A stretch of DNA of 64,000 bases from Epiperipatus broadwayi (lineage: Eukaryota > Onychophora > Udeonychophora > Euonychophora > Peripatidae): contig JAQFVV010012496.1 of NCBI GenBank assembly GCA_028023455.1, positions 496,001 to 560,000 of the forward strand, given 5' to 3'. Positions 36,537-48,020 of the stretch are shown one piece after another. The notes under the pieces are model-generated. The model was not told where the DNA came from. It made no database searches and was given only the letters and a program-made list of their open reading frames with translations. Numbering within the stretch: the stretch's first letter is position 1; each line of letters starts with the position of its first letter. Position numbers and translations under genes: made by a program.

Positions 36537-36591
36537 AATCACCAATATACGTATTTTATGCTAAACCAGCAATCATCAGTTGGTCCAGATT
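36537..36591 (-). ncRNA. Hammerhead ribozyme copy B5 (GAAA altered)
   Basis: CTGATGA, stem II TTGCTG-GTT-TAGCAT, AAAA in place of GAAA, palindromic TACGTATA, then TTGG pairing with CCAA and GATT with AATC. Probably inactive at the G12-equivalent. Confidence 0.8.
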
Positions 36592-37019
36592 ACTATCTCC
36601 ACACATATATACAATCAGTGCTCAGCTTTATATTAAGATAGCCAATATTTATACTTTAAGGGATAGGCTTCAAACTATTCCAACTCACAACTCTTCAGCC
36701 TTCCATTTCATTGAAAATCTGATGATGGAACGTTCGAAGCCTTTGTTAGTGCCAAGGTTGTCATCCTACCCATGTTGACATATTAGTCATTCTGACCCCT
36801 CATGTACAGGACAATAATCCATTTATACATACATATGTAAGGGATGGACAGACCTTTTATACACTATTTATATAAATTAATACATTGCACAGGCTAAAAC
36901 CTGCATTTATATACGTAATATAGGCGGGATTCGAACTCAGACTTTCACACGACCCACTACTCTCAGTGCCATCTCATATTACTGACCCACCTGATTACAC
37001 ACATGTTGAAAAGTTAAAT

Positions 37020-37074
37020 AATCACCAATATACATATTTCATACTAAACCAGCAATCATCAGTTGGTCCAGATT
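37020..37074 (-). ncRNA. Hammerhead ribozyme copy B6
   Basis: CTGATGA and GAAA are both intact. Stem II is TTGCTG-GTT-TAGTAT (weakened at its base), stem III is ATATGTAT and stem I is intact (AATC..CCAA with TTGG..GATT). It is the second unit of the 483-bp array. Confidence 0.82.
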
Positions 37075-37439
37075 ACTATCCTCACAAATATATATAATCA
37101 GTGCTCAGCTTCATATTAAGATAGCCAATCTTCATACTTTAAGGAACAGGCTTCAAACTATTCCAACTCACAACTCTTCAGCCTTCCATTTCATTGAAAA
37201 TCTGATGATGAAACGTTCGAAGCCCTTGTTAGTGCCAAGGTTGTCATCCTACCCATGTTGACATATTAGTCATTCTGACCCCTCATGTACAGGAGAATAA
37301 TCCATTTATACATACATATGTAAGGGATGGACAGACCTTTTATACACTATTTATATAAATTAATACATTGCACAGGCTAAAACCTGCATTTATATATGTA
37401 ATATAGGCGGGATTCGAACTCAGACTTTCACATGACCCA

Positions 37440-37622
37440 AGATTGGCTATCTTAATATAAAGCTGAACACTGATTATATATATATGTGAGGATAGTAATC
37501 TGGACCAACTGATGATTGCTGGATTAGCATGAAATACATATATTGGTGATTATTTATCTTTCCAACATGTGTGTGATCAGGTGGGTCAGCAATATGAGAT
37601 GGCACTGAGAGTACGGGAAGAA
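37440..37622 (+). repeat. Hammerhead repeat B, plus fragment
   Basis: Inverted relative to the array to its left. It carries a ribozyme at 37,497-37,551 with intact CTGATGA, GAAA and stem I, and stem II TTGCTG-GAT-TAGCAT. It ends at atggcactgagagta. Confidence 0.85.
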
Positions 37623-37874
37623 TAGAAAAATGAGAAATGAAAAGGGTAACGGCCACTGAAGATTTTTTTTAATACTGACTACAGCTAGTAAGATTCATCA
37701 AATAAGGTTATATTTGTATGTGAAATAGAAAAATATTTACAATAAATAAAATGAATTATTTCAAGCCATAATTTGGATAACTAAAGATTATTAGAAAAAA
37801 TCAAAATATATAAATTATTATGGAGCACCAACTAGTATAGCAAAATATAAATGAGAAATTCCAACAATTCTTCG

Positions 37875-38258
37875 TTATTAAAACAGGCAAAACTCACTAT
37901 ACGTATTGCCACACACAGCAAGCTATAGTAATCAATGGATGCCGGAAGGCTTGTGCATAAAATCCCCAACTAGTGCCTACTCATCCAATATCTCCAGACT
38001 AGTTTCTGACCTGTGGCCTTCATCACTGAGGAGCCCTGGATCTGAGAGCACTGCACCTAGATCCTAGGATCCTCACTGATGAAGGTCACAAGCCAGAAAC
38101 TAGTCTGGGGATATTGGATGACTAGATAGGGATTTTATGCACAAGCCTTCTGGCATCCATTGATTACTCTAGCTTGTTGTGTGTGACAATACGTATAGTG
38201 AGTTTTGCCTGTTTTAACAACAGTTATACCCATGCATAAGAAGTGGTGGTCATGTGAT
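37875..38258. repeat. Repeat family A, near-perfect hairpin
   Basis: The left arm at 37,882-38,065 and the right arm at 38,075-38,215 are inverse copies (atcaatggatgcc, then cagactagtttctg) around a gatcctaggatc centre. The tail ggtcatgtgatg is on the right only. It would extrude as a long hairpin. Confidence 0.85.
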
Positions 38259-38394
38259 GTTTATTGGCTTAAATTCTTTGTTATCTTGAATTAAAATTAT
38301 GATATTGATGATAATATGAGTTTGTTTGACCAGTATTTTTATAAGAATACCAGATTTAACAATATTAATTAGCATAAACTTTCAATTATAATCA

Positions 38395-38605
38395 GATATT
38401 GAAAGGTGCTTGAACTCAAACTTTCAAACTCCCTACATCTATCCCATCTATCGTATACAACCGATACACATGACTTCATGTGTAAAAAATAAATGATCTC
38501 CAATATACGTATTTGGTATGTGGTCATATATATTGGTTGTATAAGATAGATGGGATAGATGTAGGGAACTTGAAAGTTTGAGTTCAAGTCCCTTATAATT
38601 ACATT
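38395..38605. repeat. Palindromic fragment related to hammerhead repeats
   Basis: cttgaactcaaactttcaa..ctacatctatcccatctat is the inverse of atagatgggatagatgtag..cttgaaagtttgagttcaag. The centre holds accaatata/ccaatatacgtattt, the start of the B unit at its cleavage site, in both orientations. Confidence 0.7.
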
Positions 38606-39008
38606 AAGTTCAGTATGGACAATATACATATAATTAAATATTATAATCAGATATATATATAATTTGGAAAATATATTATTAATAGCTTTTTTATGTTTTA
38701 GGAGTCTTAATGCAAGATAACGAACTGTTATTTGAATTTCACGGTAATTTTTTGCTGGATATGTTTTTTTTTAACTCTTCCCTGGCTTAATTAATCAAAT
38801 CACCACATTTGTTTATAATTGCTTAAGAATTTTGATAGTTTCTTCAAATGTTCTTTAATAATAAGTATCATATCAGGACAGAATTTTTTGGTGTTAGTAA
38901 AATGTATTTTTAACTCTCTATTTAATTTACTTGTGCAGATATATAATTTTAATCAGAAGGGAATTATACCCTATGCATATAGACTGTAATGTTGTTTTAA
39001 TATCTCTA

Positions 39009-39010
<2 letters not shown>

Positions 39011-39100
<90 letters not shown>
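39011..39100. repeat. (TA)n microsatellite
   Basis: About 45 perfect TA units beside a family A fragment. Confidence 0.98.
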
Positions 39101-39101
<1 letters not shown>

Positions 39102-39134
39102 CATTACTGCTCATGAGTATAGGGTATAATTTCC

Positions 39135-39350
39135 TTATTAAAACAGGCACAACTCACCATATGTATTGTCGCACACACCAAGCTATAATAATCAATGGAT
39201 GCCAGAAGGCTTGTGCATAAAATCCCCATCTAGGCCTACTCACCCAATATCCCCAGACTAGTTTCTGGCTTGTGGCCTTTGTCAGTGAGGAGCCTTGGAT
39301 CTGAGAGCACTCTAATACAACCCTGATCATGTGATGTTTATTGGTATAAT
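39135..39350 (+). repeat. Repeat family A fragment
   Basis: aacaggcacaactcaccata, then ctaggcctactcacccaata, then agccttggatctgagagcac. Single-orientation copy ending in atcatgtgatg. Confidence 0.75.
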
Positions 39351-39534
39351 TTCCTTCTGAGTAACAAATATTGATTAAAATTACTTAGGAATACTGCAAT
39401 ACTGTACTAGTAAATTAAATATGTACATGGATTCTAATATTTCATAATATTAATGAGCAGTAAATTCGAAGATTTGAGATTGTTAATAGATAGAACAAAA
39501 TTAATGTGTGTAAAGTGATTAATGGAATATCTTC

Positions 39535-39735
39535 ACACATTAATCTCAAGATGGTTTACATTGGCCTATATTAGTGAATTTAGGTACAAAGATATGATGG
39601 TAGATGTTATCTTTTCAAAATCTCTATCCTGCTTTGGTTTAATAGTATTCTTTGCACTTAACAAAAAAAAACATCATTGAGATATTAAAACAACATTACA
39701 ATGCATGGATATAGGATGCAATTCCCTTCTGGTTA
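39535..39735 (+). repeat. Repeat family F fragment
   Basis: ttggcctatattagtgaatttagg, then ttttcaaaatctctatcctg matches the 58-60 kb repeats. Confidence 0.55.
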
Positions 39736-40146
39736 AAATTAAAATGTATATTATGATTGTATCTAAAATATATATATATATATAATACCAAATGTCTGAA
39801 GATATTCCTAAATTTAGAAATATGCATCTGTACTTATGTAATAAACTCAGAATTTTTTCATACTTCTATGCCTGAAAATTAATATCTATTCTACTTACAA
39901 GAAATGCGCAAAAACAGATAATTATTATATTTATCACATAAAATTACCATTAAGTTACTTTTTGCAAGTGTAAATTGCTAAATTGCAATATAAACGCAAT
40001 GTATATTCTATTAATCAATTTTACATATGCAAATAATAAGTATATTTATATACATAATTGCAAGGAAATCAAGTCATACATCATGTGACTTAATTTAATA
40101 AGCTTGTATTACAAGCTATTGGCACATTCATTATATAATATATACG

Positions 40147-40274
40147 TAAACATTAAATCACCCCACATGGTTAAGAAATTCAGTACCACCATCTGTGAAC
40201 TAATATGTATTTATATATTAGTTCACAGAGGGCAGTACTGAATTTCTTAACCATGTGGGGTGATTTAATGTTTA
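40147..40274. repeat. 60-bp-arm hairpin (MITE-like)
   Basis: taaacattaaatcacccc at the left is the inverse of ggggtgatttaatgttta at the right. The arms run 40,147-40,205 and 40,215-40,274 with only a few mismatches and a loop of about 10 bases. The sequence is not shared with any other repeat here. Confidence 0.88.
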
Positions 40275-40334
40275 ATATTTGTATATTTATTTCAGTATAG
40301 TGTTATGCACTGGGATTATTATATATATATGTAA

Positions 40335-41235
40335 TATAATGAGTATGCTAATAGCTCTATCAAGCTCTTTTGATAAATGCCACAAAAGAAAGCATTTAAT
40401 ATCTCTATCTAGAATTATCCCCTACTCCCAAATTGGTTTCTCATTAGTAAGGCACTAGGACATTCAGACACTAAATCTAAAATACAAACTCAAGCCCAGC
40501 ATTTATTGAATACTATTAAGCAAAAAATCTGAAATTTTTGGACATCTATATGTCTTCAAATCCAGCTATCTAACTTAAATAGTCATTTGGGACTGAACTA
40601 AATTCAGATACACCATCTATTAATAGCCTAGCAATATAACATTGCCAAAGCTTTAAAGACCCTACTATAATAGGAAACCAAGTCATACATCGTGACAAAT
40701 AATAAGATTGTTAACACCTTTCAAATCTATTTCAACATCTTTTAAATATCAATTTTATAAATATAATAATCAAACAATATGGCATTGGTATTTTTAAATT
40801 TAAATCAGCACTTATATCATTAATAAGCTGTTTAATTCATAATAATATATATATATGATAAACAAAACAAGTTATAAATGTCGTAACTTGCTTTTAGCTT
40901 GCATTTTATGACTACTAGATGGAGCTTTACCAATAGCTCCTAACAAGCTTTTGTTTACATAAACACTGAGAGAGACAGAATTCAATATCTCTTTCATTGT
41001 CTCCACCTCCAGACCAGCTAGTTTCAAGCTAGTCGGCTCACATCAGTGAAGAGTAGGGAGACTAGAAACTAGATTTAAATACTAACTCTAAAATCAGCAT
41101 TTATCAAACATGTTTCTATCAGTTTGAAAGCATGAAATTTATCAGACACGTAATGTCTTCAAATCTAGCTTTACAAACTAGATAACTATATGGGTCTGAA
41201 ATTAGTTCAGTTTCACAATATAGTAAAAGCATCTG
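40335..41235. repeat. Repeat family D, two copies
   Basis: Copy one is 40,335-40,700 (atagctctatcaagctcttttgataaatgcc, then ttggacatctatatgtcttc). Copy two is 40,905-41,235 (accaatagctcctaacaagc, then agacacgtaatgtcttcaaatc). Both are in the same orientation and diverged. Confidence 0.65.
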
Positions 41236-41258
41236 CAATATATATATATATATATATA

Positions 41259-41299
41259 TTGAGAGAGTACTTTGTGATTAATATTTTAAACCATTTGTA
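41259..41299 (+). repeat. 41-bp direct repeat, left copy
   Basis: ttgagagagtactttgtgat then taatattttaaaccatttgta is repeated exactly at 44,887-44,927, each copy preceded by a (TA)n run. Confidence 0.9.
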
Positions 41300-41314
41300 T
41301 ATATATATATAAAC

Positions 41315-44300
41315 TGTAACCATATATTTTAGTATAAAATATATTAATTGATGTAACTAATATAAAAATTTCTCTTTCTTCTTTTGGTGATTTGATTGGC
41401 TTGATTTGCACTTTGAACAGATTACTCTCTTATATTATTTTAATAAATTTAAATTTGCTTCTTCCCATATGCTAACTCATATCAAAACGTTTAACTTTTT
41501 AAAAATTTGACAACACATTAAAATTTGGTAAAATATTATTAAAAATAATATTTTATTTTTATTTGTTTAAAATGATCTTAAATTATTATTTCCATTGAAT
41601 TAAAAAACCATTTGTTCAATTAAATATTAATTATTAAAAATAAATACAGTAATTACGTATGCGTCTCAATGTAAAAAAGAAAAGAGCGCGAATTTAAGGG
41701 AAGATCGTCTGATAGTTTGCTTTTGGAGGGAGAAAGAAAAGAAAATGGTAAAGGCAAATGGTGTAAATTTGATAAGCTTATTTTAAAATAGTTAATAAGT
41801 AAACGGATTACCACAAAATTTGCTATAAACGTAAATATAACATAGTGGTAATTAATTATAAGATGAATTGCTAAATTTAAAAGTCTGTTCAAGTCGGCTG
41901 GCCAAGTGGATCGAATCACCGGTAATAAATTTTCCAATATTACATTTTTAAAATGTCGGAGCTTCCCAGTTTAAGTTTGAAAGAATTAAATACAAGATTT
42001 TGGTATGTTTTGAAATATTTATTATTCTACAATTTGGAAAAATTAAATAAGTATTTTAATTACAGAAGTTTTATGAATATGAAAATTTGTTTTTTAAAAA
42101 AGAAGAATTTTAAGTTAAAGTAAAGCGTTAAAGTTATCAAAATATTTTAATATTTCCGTTTTTTAATTCTGATAAAATATAATATTGATTGATATTTAAC
42201 TTTACAATGCCAGTAATATTTGCTAGTTAATTTGTTTAACATTTGGATAATAAACATTCTTCAAATAATTAATCAAAGCTATTTTATAATTTTATCGTCG
42301 GTTTGAAATGAATAAATTAATTGCTGTAATTAGTATTCCTGGATTAACGCGTGGATAAATAAATACTTGCATGGATGTGATAAACTTGGAACACTTTTGA
42401 TAGAGAAATGTAGAGATTAATAACTTTATGAAAAACATTTTCATTTAAATTCTGCGTATCATGTTTTAAAATTGTTTCATGTTTAGGGAGCCACGCAAAA
42501 TCGTTAATCTAATATTGCTTATAATAACTAATCAAATGGATAGAATTGCATGTATGGAATTTAACTACAGTTATAGCTATTACCTCGTATACTTATTATT
42601 CTACACATCGTACATGGATTCCACGGATCACATTAGGAGTTATAAAATGCTATACAATCCAATTTGTGATACACACATCTGCTAAAATTCATGTAGTGAA
42701 CTATAAAATGCTATACATTTAGTTTTATCACACACACACTGTTAAATTTTATATATTTGATGAATAATACATTAATTTAATTTTATCGTTATATGAACTT
42801 GCATATGAAGTTCATAAGTTATATTTTATTAAGTTTAAATTAATAAGGGTTGAATAAAATATTTATTCAAGAGAATAGCGCTTGCGGAAAAGCTTAAAAG
42901 TACTAAATGAATTCATGAGATATATCAATCTTTATGAGATATTTTGTGAGTCTTTCCAGATTTATATTCCTATGCCAATATTACTTATATTATATTACAC
43001 ATGTTTATTTTAAGCAAGATAAGTAGTACATTAGTTGTCCTGATTAGCGTAACATTTTATTATGCAAGAACCCACATTTGCTAAAGTGTTAGTGTATTCT
43101 GAATAGTCAGAAGAACTGAGGAGGATGATTTTGCACTTTAATGTGAAGTAAATAATAATGTTGTTTTAGAATGTTAAAGGGCTTTAATCTGTGCTGGTGG
43201 TTAATCCGCAGATTATTTTAATTGCCATTTTTGTATTTTACACACATTCCTGCGCTGGTGGTTAATCCGCGGAATTGTGTGATTATACGTATTACTTTAT
43301 GATGGTGTTTAAATACACAAAACGTTTAGTATTATTTAATTCCTACGTGTAGATGAATGCATCCACAGGAATATGTTTTGCTTCACAGATATAAGTTGGG
43401 CAAAGTATTTTAGTTAATCTGCTAAATCATCTTCTTCATTTGTAAGCATAATTTATCGGTTAGATTATTAAATGGTAACAGGACATTCTATTCAAGTACT
43501 TCATAATAATTAACTGTTGGTTGATTATTATTTACCGGAACGTAAGTTTAAATTGTCACTTTATTTAATGATTGCATTATAGCTAAATCATACAGACATC
43601 ATATTATTTATTATATTATTATAGGTGTACAGTAGGGATTTATTGAATCTGGAAATGACGTTCAATATTTCATGAATTGATGCTGAATTTATTATAAATT
43701 CCTCAATATTCAGTATATAAAATTGAAATATAAGGTAGGATTAGGTTTTTAAATACTGTACCTATGAGATGTATTGAAGAAAGTCGATTGAATTATAATT
43801 TATTTATTTGATTTGTTTATTTATGTTTTAATTATAATATTGGAATTAATTACTTATTATTCATAAATTTGTAAATAAAAGTTGATTTATAATTAAACTT
43901 ACTGTGCCGTTGCTATGTGTCATTCATAAAATCAGAAATCATAAACTTTGGATAGAGCATACATTGAAGAGCATACCTTGAATTACATATTATCGTCAAC
44001 ATGATATAAGAGTTTATAAATATTTTTTTTGAGAAAACATTTGGATGCTTTTCGTCTTTGGTAGTTTATGATGAGTAAGGTACAATAAAATCCCATTTAC
44101 CTTTTCCATCATTGTGGCTTTGCGTAGTTGATTCTAGTATAAAATTATAAATGAATTATTAAACTTGTAAACAGATTTACCAAATAATGACATGATTAAA
44201 TATATTTACTTAACGTTTTTAAATTGTCATTTGTCAGTATAATAAGAGTCTCAATAATATAGTAAACTATAAAAAAAGAACCCAAGTATTTATGTTTATT

Positions 44301-44860
44301 TATTGCAAAGCTTTACCTGGACTAGCATTCGTATTAAAAATCATATAGATGGTTTAAAATTTCATAATCTTATGTAGTTCCACAAATTACGCCATCTTGT
44401 ACATGGTCGGCCATCGGGTCTCATACAATAAAAATCGCAAATTAAGGTTTAAAAGTAATAACATTGCACTTATAATTTGTTTAATGTATTTTATCATACT
44501 ACTATGATAGGTCTTCGCGGTACACCCTGGCTGCGATCAAATTAAATCATAAAAGTTTATGTTAGATCATTAGTTTGGTCTATGGTAAGTTGCTCCAGAT
44601 GTTGATTGTGGTCTTTGGTGCATAAAATAGATAGCATGATATGCTTTTGGTTACAGCTCTTAATAGCTGACAATGTGCAGCGGGAGTTGATCAGTGATCA
44701 AAGTTACAATTCTTGGTGCACTTATGTTTTGGTGATATTACGTAGTTGAGACACAATCAATGGTTACAAATTTTGGTGCCGCAACGAGTTCGGCACGATA
44801 GGTAGTTGAGAGGGCAATGGCCTTCGGTGGCCATTACCTGGACATCAAGAATTTACGGTT
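41315..44860. other. Repeat-poor block, possible decayed LTR element
   Basis: The block opens with TGTAACC (41,315) and near its right end has several GGTTACA or GTTACAA signals. Two of these are followed closely by TTGGTGC (about 44,702 and 44,757; the second continues tggtgccgcaacgag, resembling a primer-binding site). gctggtggttaatccgc occurs twice (about 43,192 and 43,254). No gag or pol motif is visible. It could be an old LTR derivative or simply unique sequence. Confidence 0.3.
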
Positions 44861-44886
44861 ACAATTTATATATATATATATATATA

Positions 44887-44927
44887 TTGAGAGAGTACTT
44901 TGTGATTAATATTTTAAACCATTTGTA
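44887..44927 (+). repeat. 41-bp direct repeat, right copy
   Basis: Exact copy of 41,259-41,299, again directly after a (TA)n run. Confidence 0.9.
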
Positions 44928-45270
44928 CACTTAACACAGTCACAAACAGTTATATTTTTTACATATAATCCAAAATTCAAATTTGCAATTGTCTACATAT
45001 CCAAGTGATTTCTTCTTCTTTATAACCTAATGTAAGTGCACTTTTTAATAAAGTTCACCAGATTCATAGAAGAAAGAAACCATTTCCATTTCAACACATA
45101 CATGAATAAACTTTTTCAAATTTTAATTACAAATGCAAATAAAGGGAAAAATCAATATTATATAATTAAAAATGTTAATGTGACTTTCCCAATGGTGATT
45201 GTTAAAGTGATAATATAAAGGTGCCAACGCAATTGCCATATTTTTTTAAAAATTCATTTTTAGTTTGTCA

Positions 45271-45783
45271 ATATAATTCAGAAATGGGCAAATAGCAGCC
45301 TGATGGCCACATGTAACCTGCTAAGAGTTTTTATGTGGCCCACCAAGACAATCAGAAAAATCCACCTTGAACTGAGATTTCCTTCCCATGTGCAACTGAA
45401 GATTCATCTTATATTTTTCATTAGGATGGCCACATCAATACACGTGTGCCATCTAGATACAATGTGCAGTGCTTTTCTAGTTGATCTGGTTAATTTTAAT
45501 TTTGTCTTTGCATTAGCAAATATATACATTTCCAACTTTAGTGAAACCATGAACCCTCTGAAAAAATGTAAAATCGGTGATGAATGTCATGTGTTTAATA
45601 AAGAATGGACAAACAAATTTTTTTTGGTAATACAGAGAATAAAGCAGTGTGTTTATTGTGTTATGAAAAAAGGTGCAGCCCTTCTCTAACCTTCACTTCC
45701 ACAAAGTGTCCCCCGATGTGGCCCTTTGCCAACCTCTGTGCCCCCCCCCTGAGCCAAAACAATTGTCCACCTCTGATATAATT
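45271..45783 (+). mobile_element. hAT (Charlie-like) derivative with 8-bp TSD
   Basis: The element spans 45,279-45,775 (497 bp). It is flanked by ATATAATT at 45,271-45,278 and 45,776-45,783, a perfect 8-bp target duplication. Its ends, CAGAAATGGGCAAAT and the inverse of ATTGTCCACCTCTG, match at 11 of 15 positions and resemble Charlie/MER5-type hAT termini. Inside, 45,550-45,665 encodes ECHVFNKEWTNKFFLVIQ and then CVYCV. This is the start of the BED-like zinc finger seen in hAT-derived ZBED/GTF2IRD2-type transposases (F-x-x-x-W-x-x-K-Y-F-F, C-x2-C). A frame change then ends it. It is an internally deleted, non-autonomous copy. Confidence 0.9.
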
Positions 45784-46134
45784 GAAAGAATTATGGACTG
45801 GCAATGGAAAAACACTGCAAACAAAAATACTGCAAAAAATGCAAAGTAAAAGAAGTAAAGATAATAATATAAAAATAGTAGCTTCAACTAATTAATTAGC
45901 TTTTTTACTTCAATCTATTTCATGTAATATTTTTTCTATGTATTTTAATTTTCAAACTATTTTAAAAACCTTCTCAAAATTAAAAACAATGTACTAAAAA
46001 TTGAATATTATTTGATTATCTTGTTAACAAAGAAACTTACTTTATTACAAAAGTATTAAAATTAAGATTGGGGGGGGGTATAGCAGTTTAAAATATTACC
46101 TATATATTTTTCTATCATCATCATCATTTTAATC

Positions 46135-46275
46135 ATTATTGATCCATTGCAGGAGGAAGGTCTCTCCAAGTTCAATCCATCTTTTCCGATCTCTAGCCTC
46201 TCTTTTCTACATCACCTCAACACATTTTCTTATTTCATTCATCTATCTCACATGTGGTCTCTATTTTTTCTGTAG
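46135..46275 (-). mobile_element. RTE-type LINE 3' fragment
   Basis: attgatccattgcaggagga, then cttattteattcatctatc-like pieces read as the inverse of the RTE tail at 29,250-29,340. It stops a dozen bases before the LTR structure at 46,288. Confidence 0.65.
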
Positions 46276-46739
46276 TATTATATATATTGTAACGATATAT
46301 AAATATGTCGTTACATTAATTTAAAATAAAAACTTAAAAGTTCGCAACTAAAAGGAAAAAACTAAACGCTAAAATTAAAATGTTTGTTAAACGTATATAT
46401 ATTCGCACAGATGCTAAACTTTCAAAATATTTTTTTCATAAACAAAAAAAAAAGTATTTGAACGTATTTTTTTTAATAAAAAAATACAAGATTGAAATAT
46501 AAAAATATTTTAATAAAAAAATAATGTAAGTTAAAATAAAAACAGATATTAATTAATTCCTGTAATCTGTAAATGGAAATGATTGTTTATTAATTATCTA
46601 AAAGCTGTGTAATTAAAAAGTCAGATGAAAAGTTAGATAAGAGAAGAAAGAGATTTTAGCTTGACCAGTGGAAGCAAATAAAGGCCCGGACCATAACGAA
46701 AAAACAGGAGAGTGACATTTTTGTTCATGGAATCCATAG

Positions 46740-46790
46740 GAGGACTATAAAAAGAAAAAATATTGAGTTCCAGTCAGTTTTCCAACTTGA
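46740..46790 (+). promoter_or_regulatory. LTR promoter: TATA box plus initiator
   Basis: ggactataaaaag then ttccagTCAGTTttcc gives TATA-to-initiator spacing of about 28 bases, typical of pol II promoters in Gypsy-like LTRs. It is conserved in mirror image at about 51,310-51,362. Confidence 0.6.
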
Positions 46791-47666
46791 TTTTGGTGAG
46801 TCGAGTGACAAGACGCACTTGCCGCCCTCACTCATTTATTTTAAAAATGCAAAGACTGTGATACCAGAACTGAACCAGCTAATGCTACCTCCAAAATATC
46901 AGACCGGTCTTCCAGGAAAGTCTCCATGGGAATTGCCAACGGGAACATGGACTCTTCTACCATAAGCTATATGAAATGAACAATTATTGAAATCAAGTAA
47001 GAACTTTCGTCAAGTTTTACAAATTAATAAACAAGCCAACTTAAATGTTAAAAAGGACTCTTATCTGACTTTTGTAAGTTTTTAAATCAAATTAATAATG
47101 TTTAATTTTATATGTTTTCCGATTGATAAAAATCATTTCCATTTTTTTTCTTTCTTATTGTATAAATTGTTTGTTGTTTAAATTTTAAATGATGAAATTT
47201 AGGTTGGGTATAGACGTTGCATAGATTCGTTAGCAGTTGATAATGTTGTGGTTTTCACATTCGATTAGAATATATGTCAACGATATCACTGCAAGCATCT
47301 TACGATGAATGCTGATGGGATTTGTATATTCCCTATGCAAGTGACGTTTATCGATGACTTTGTATTTTGATCGGTTGTGTTTAATTTGGAATGTTTTTGA
47401 CCATGGAATCTGTGCAGCTGATCTGTACTCAACATTTTAAAACAAATTTTATAAAATGCATTTGTGCGAACGTATTTAAATGTTAAATTTAAGTCGGGCG
47501 TGAATGGCTATATAGTGTTGTAAAGTTATATTAAGGGAGGGTAATCTTAGGTTATTCATTTTGTAGTTGAATTGGTTCAATGGATTGGATATATTTGTGT
47601 AATTAGTAGATGTAGTATGAGGTCTGCTATGGGCAGGATTATAGATATACGCCACACACCCTCTGT

Positions 47667-48020
47667 TTGCCTATGGATGGGTTTGTAAGTCGGCAGAAGA
47701 CCGCAGTCCATTCCTATGGAGTTTTTTGTTTATTGTTCTACTTGCCAACAGATGTCACATTCCTGTTGGTGGAGAGTCAATGTCTTCTCTATTTCTACTT
47801 ATTGTTCAGTTGTACGTTTCCTGACAGTATAGTATTTTGTGTTGTATCATGCTACATTGAATACATGAATGTATCAGATAGATTGGCGCCAGTTTGGTTG
47901 CGAAATTTGTTGCCTAAGGTTAAATCAGGGAAGAATATTTTCTTTTCAAATGCAGATCTATGTAGTCTATTCATACTTGACTATCTAAATAAAATATTAA
48001 ACTCATTGAAACTTAGTTAA
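47667..48020 (+). CDS. 117-codon ORF inside LTR copy 1
   Basis: The protein starts MPMDGFVSRQKTAVHSYGVF and contains a hydrophobic stretch (LLFYLPTDVTFLLVESQCLL) and four or more cysteines. It ends LFILDYLNKILNSLKLS. The same frame exists at 50,084-50,440 with one in-frame codon gained and four substitutions, all tolerated. I do not recognise it. It may be an accessory LTR-encoded peptide, or chance conservation because the arms are recent copies. Confidence 0.3.
   Translation: MPMDGFVSRQKTAVHSYGVFCLLFYLPTDVTFLLVESQCLLYFYLLFSCTFPDSIVFCVVSCYIEYMNVSDRLAPVWLRNLLPKVKSGKNIFFSNADLCSLFILDYLNKILNSLKLS

Larger units (their letters stand above)
36404..37440 (-). repeat. Tandem hammerhead repeat array, 483-bp period
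   Basis: ggctaaaacctgc recurs at about 36,409, 36,892 and 37,375, giving two complete 483-bp units and the start of a third, nearly identical to each other. Each full unit carries a minus-strand ribozyme (36,537-36,591 and 37,020-37,074) at the same phase. The array then switches to a plus-strand piece at 37,440. The high identity suggests a recent event. Confidence 0.92.

Noticed and set aside
36721-36745. Antisense CTGATGATGGAACGTTCGAA resembling a second hammerhead in the B unit
   Set aside because: The position after the stem reads GAAG rather than GAAA, other copies do not keep the stem, and it lies on the strand opposite the convincing ribozyme.
41653-41937. 94-codon minus-strand frame as a membrane protein gene
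   Set aside because: Hydrophobicity follows from AT-rich codons; no conserved motif, promoter or second exon was seen.
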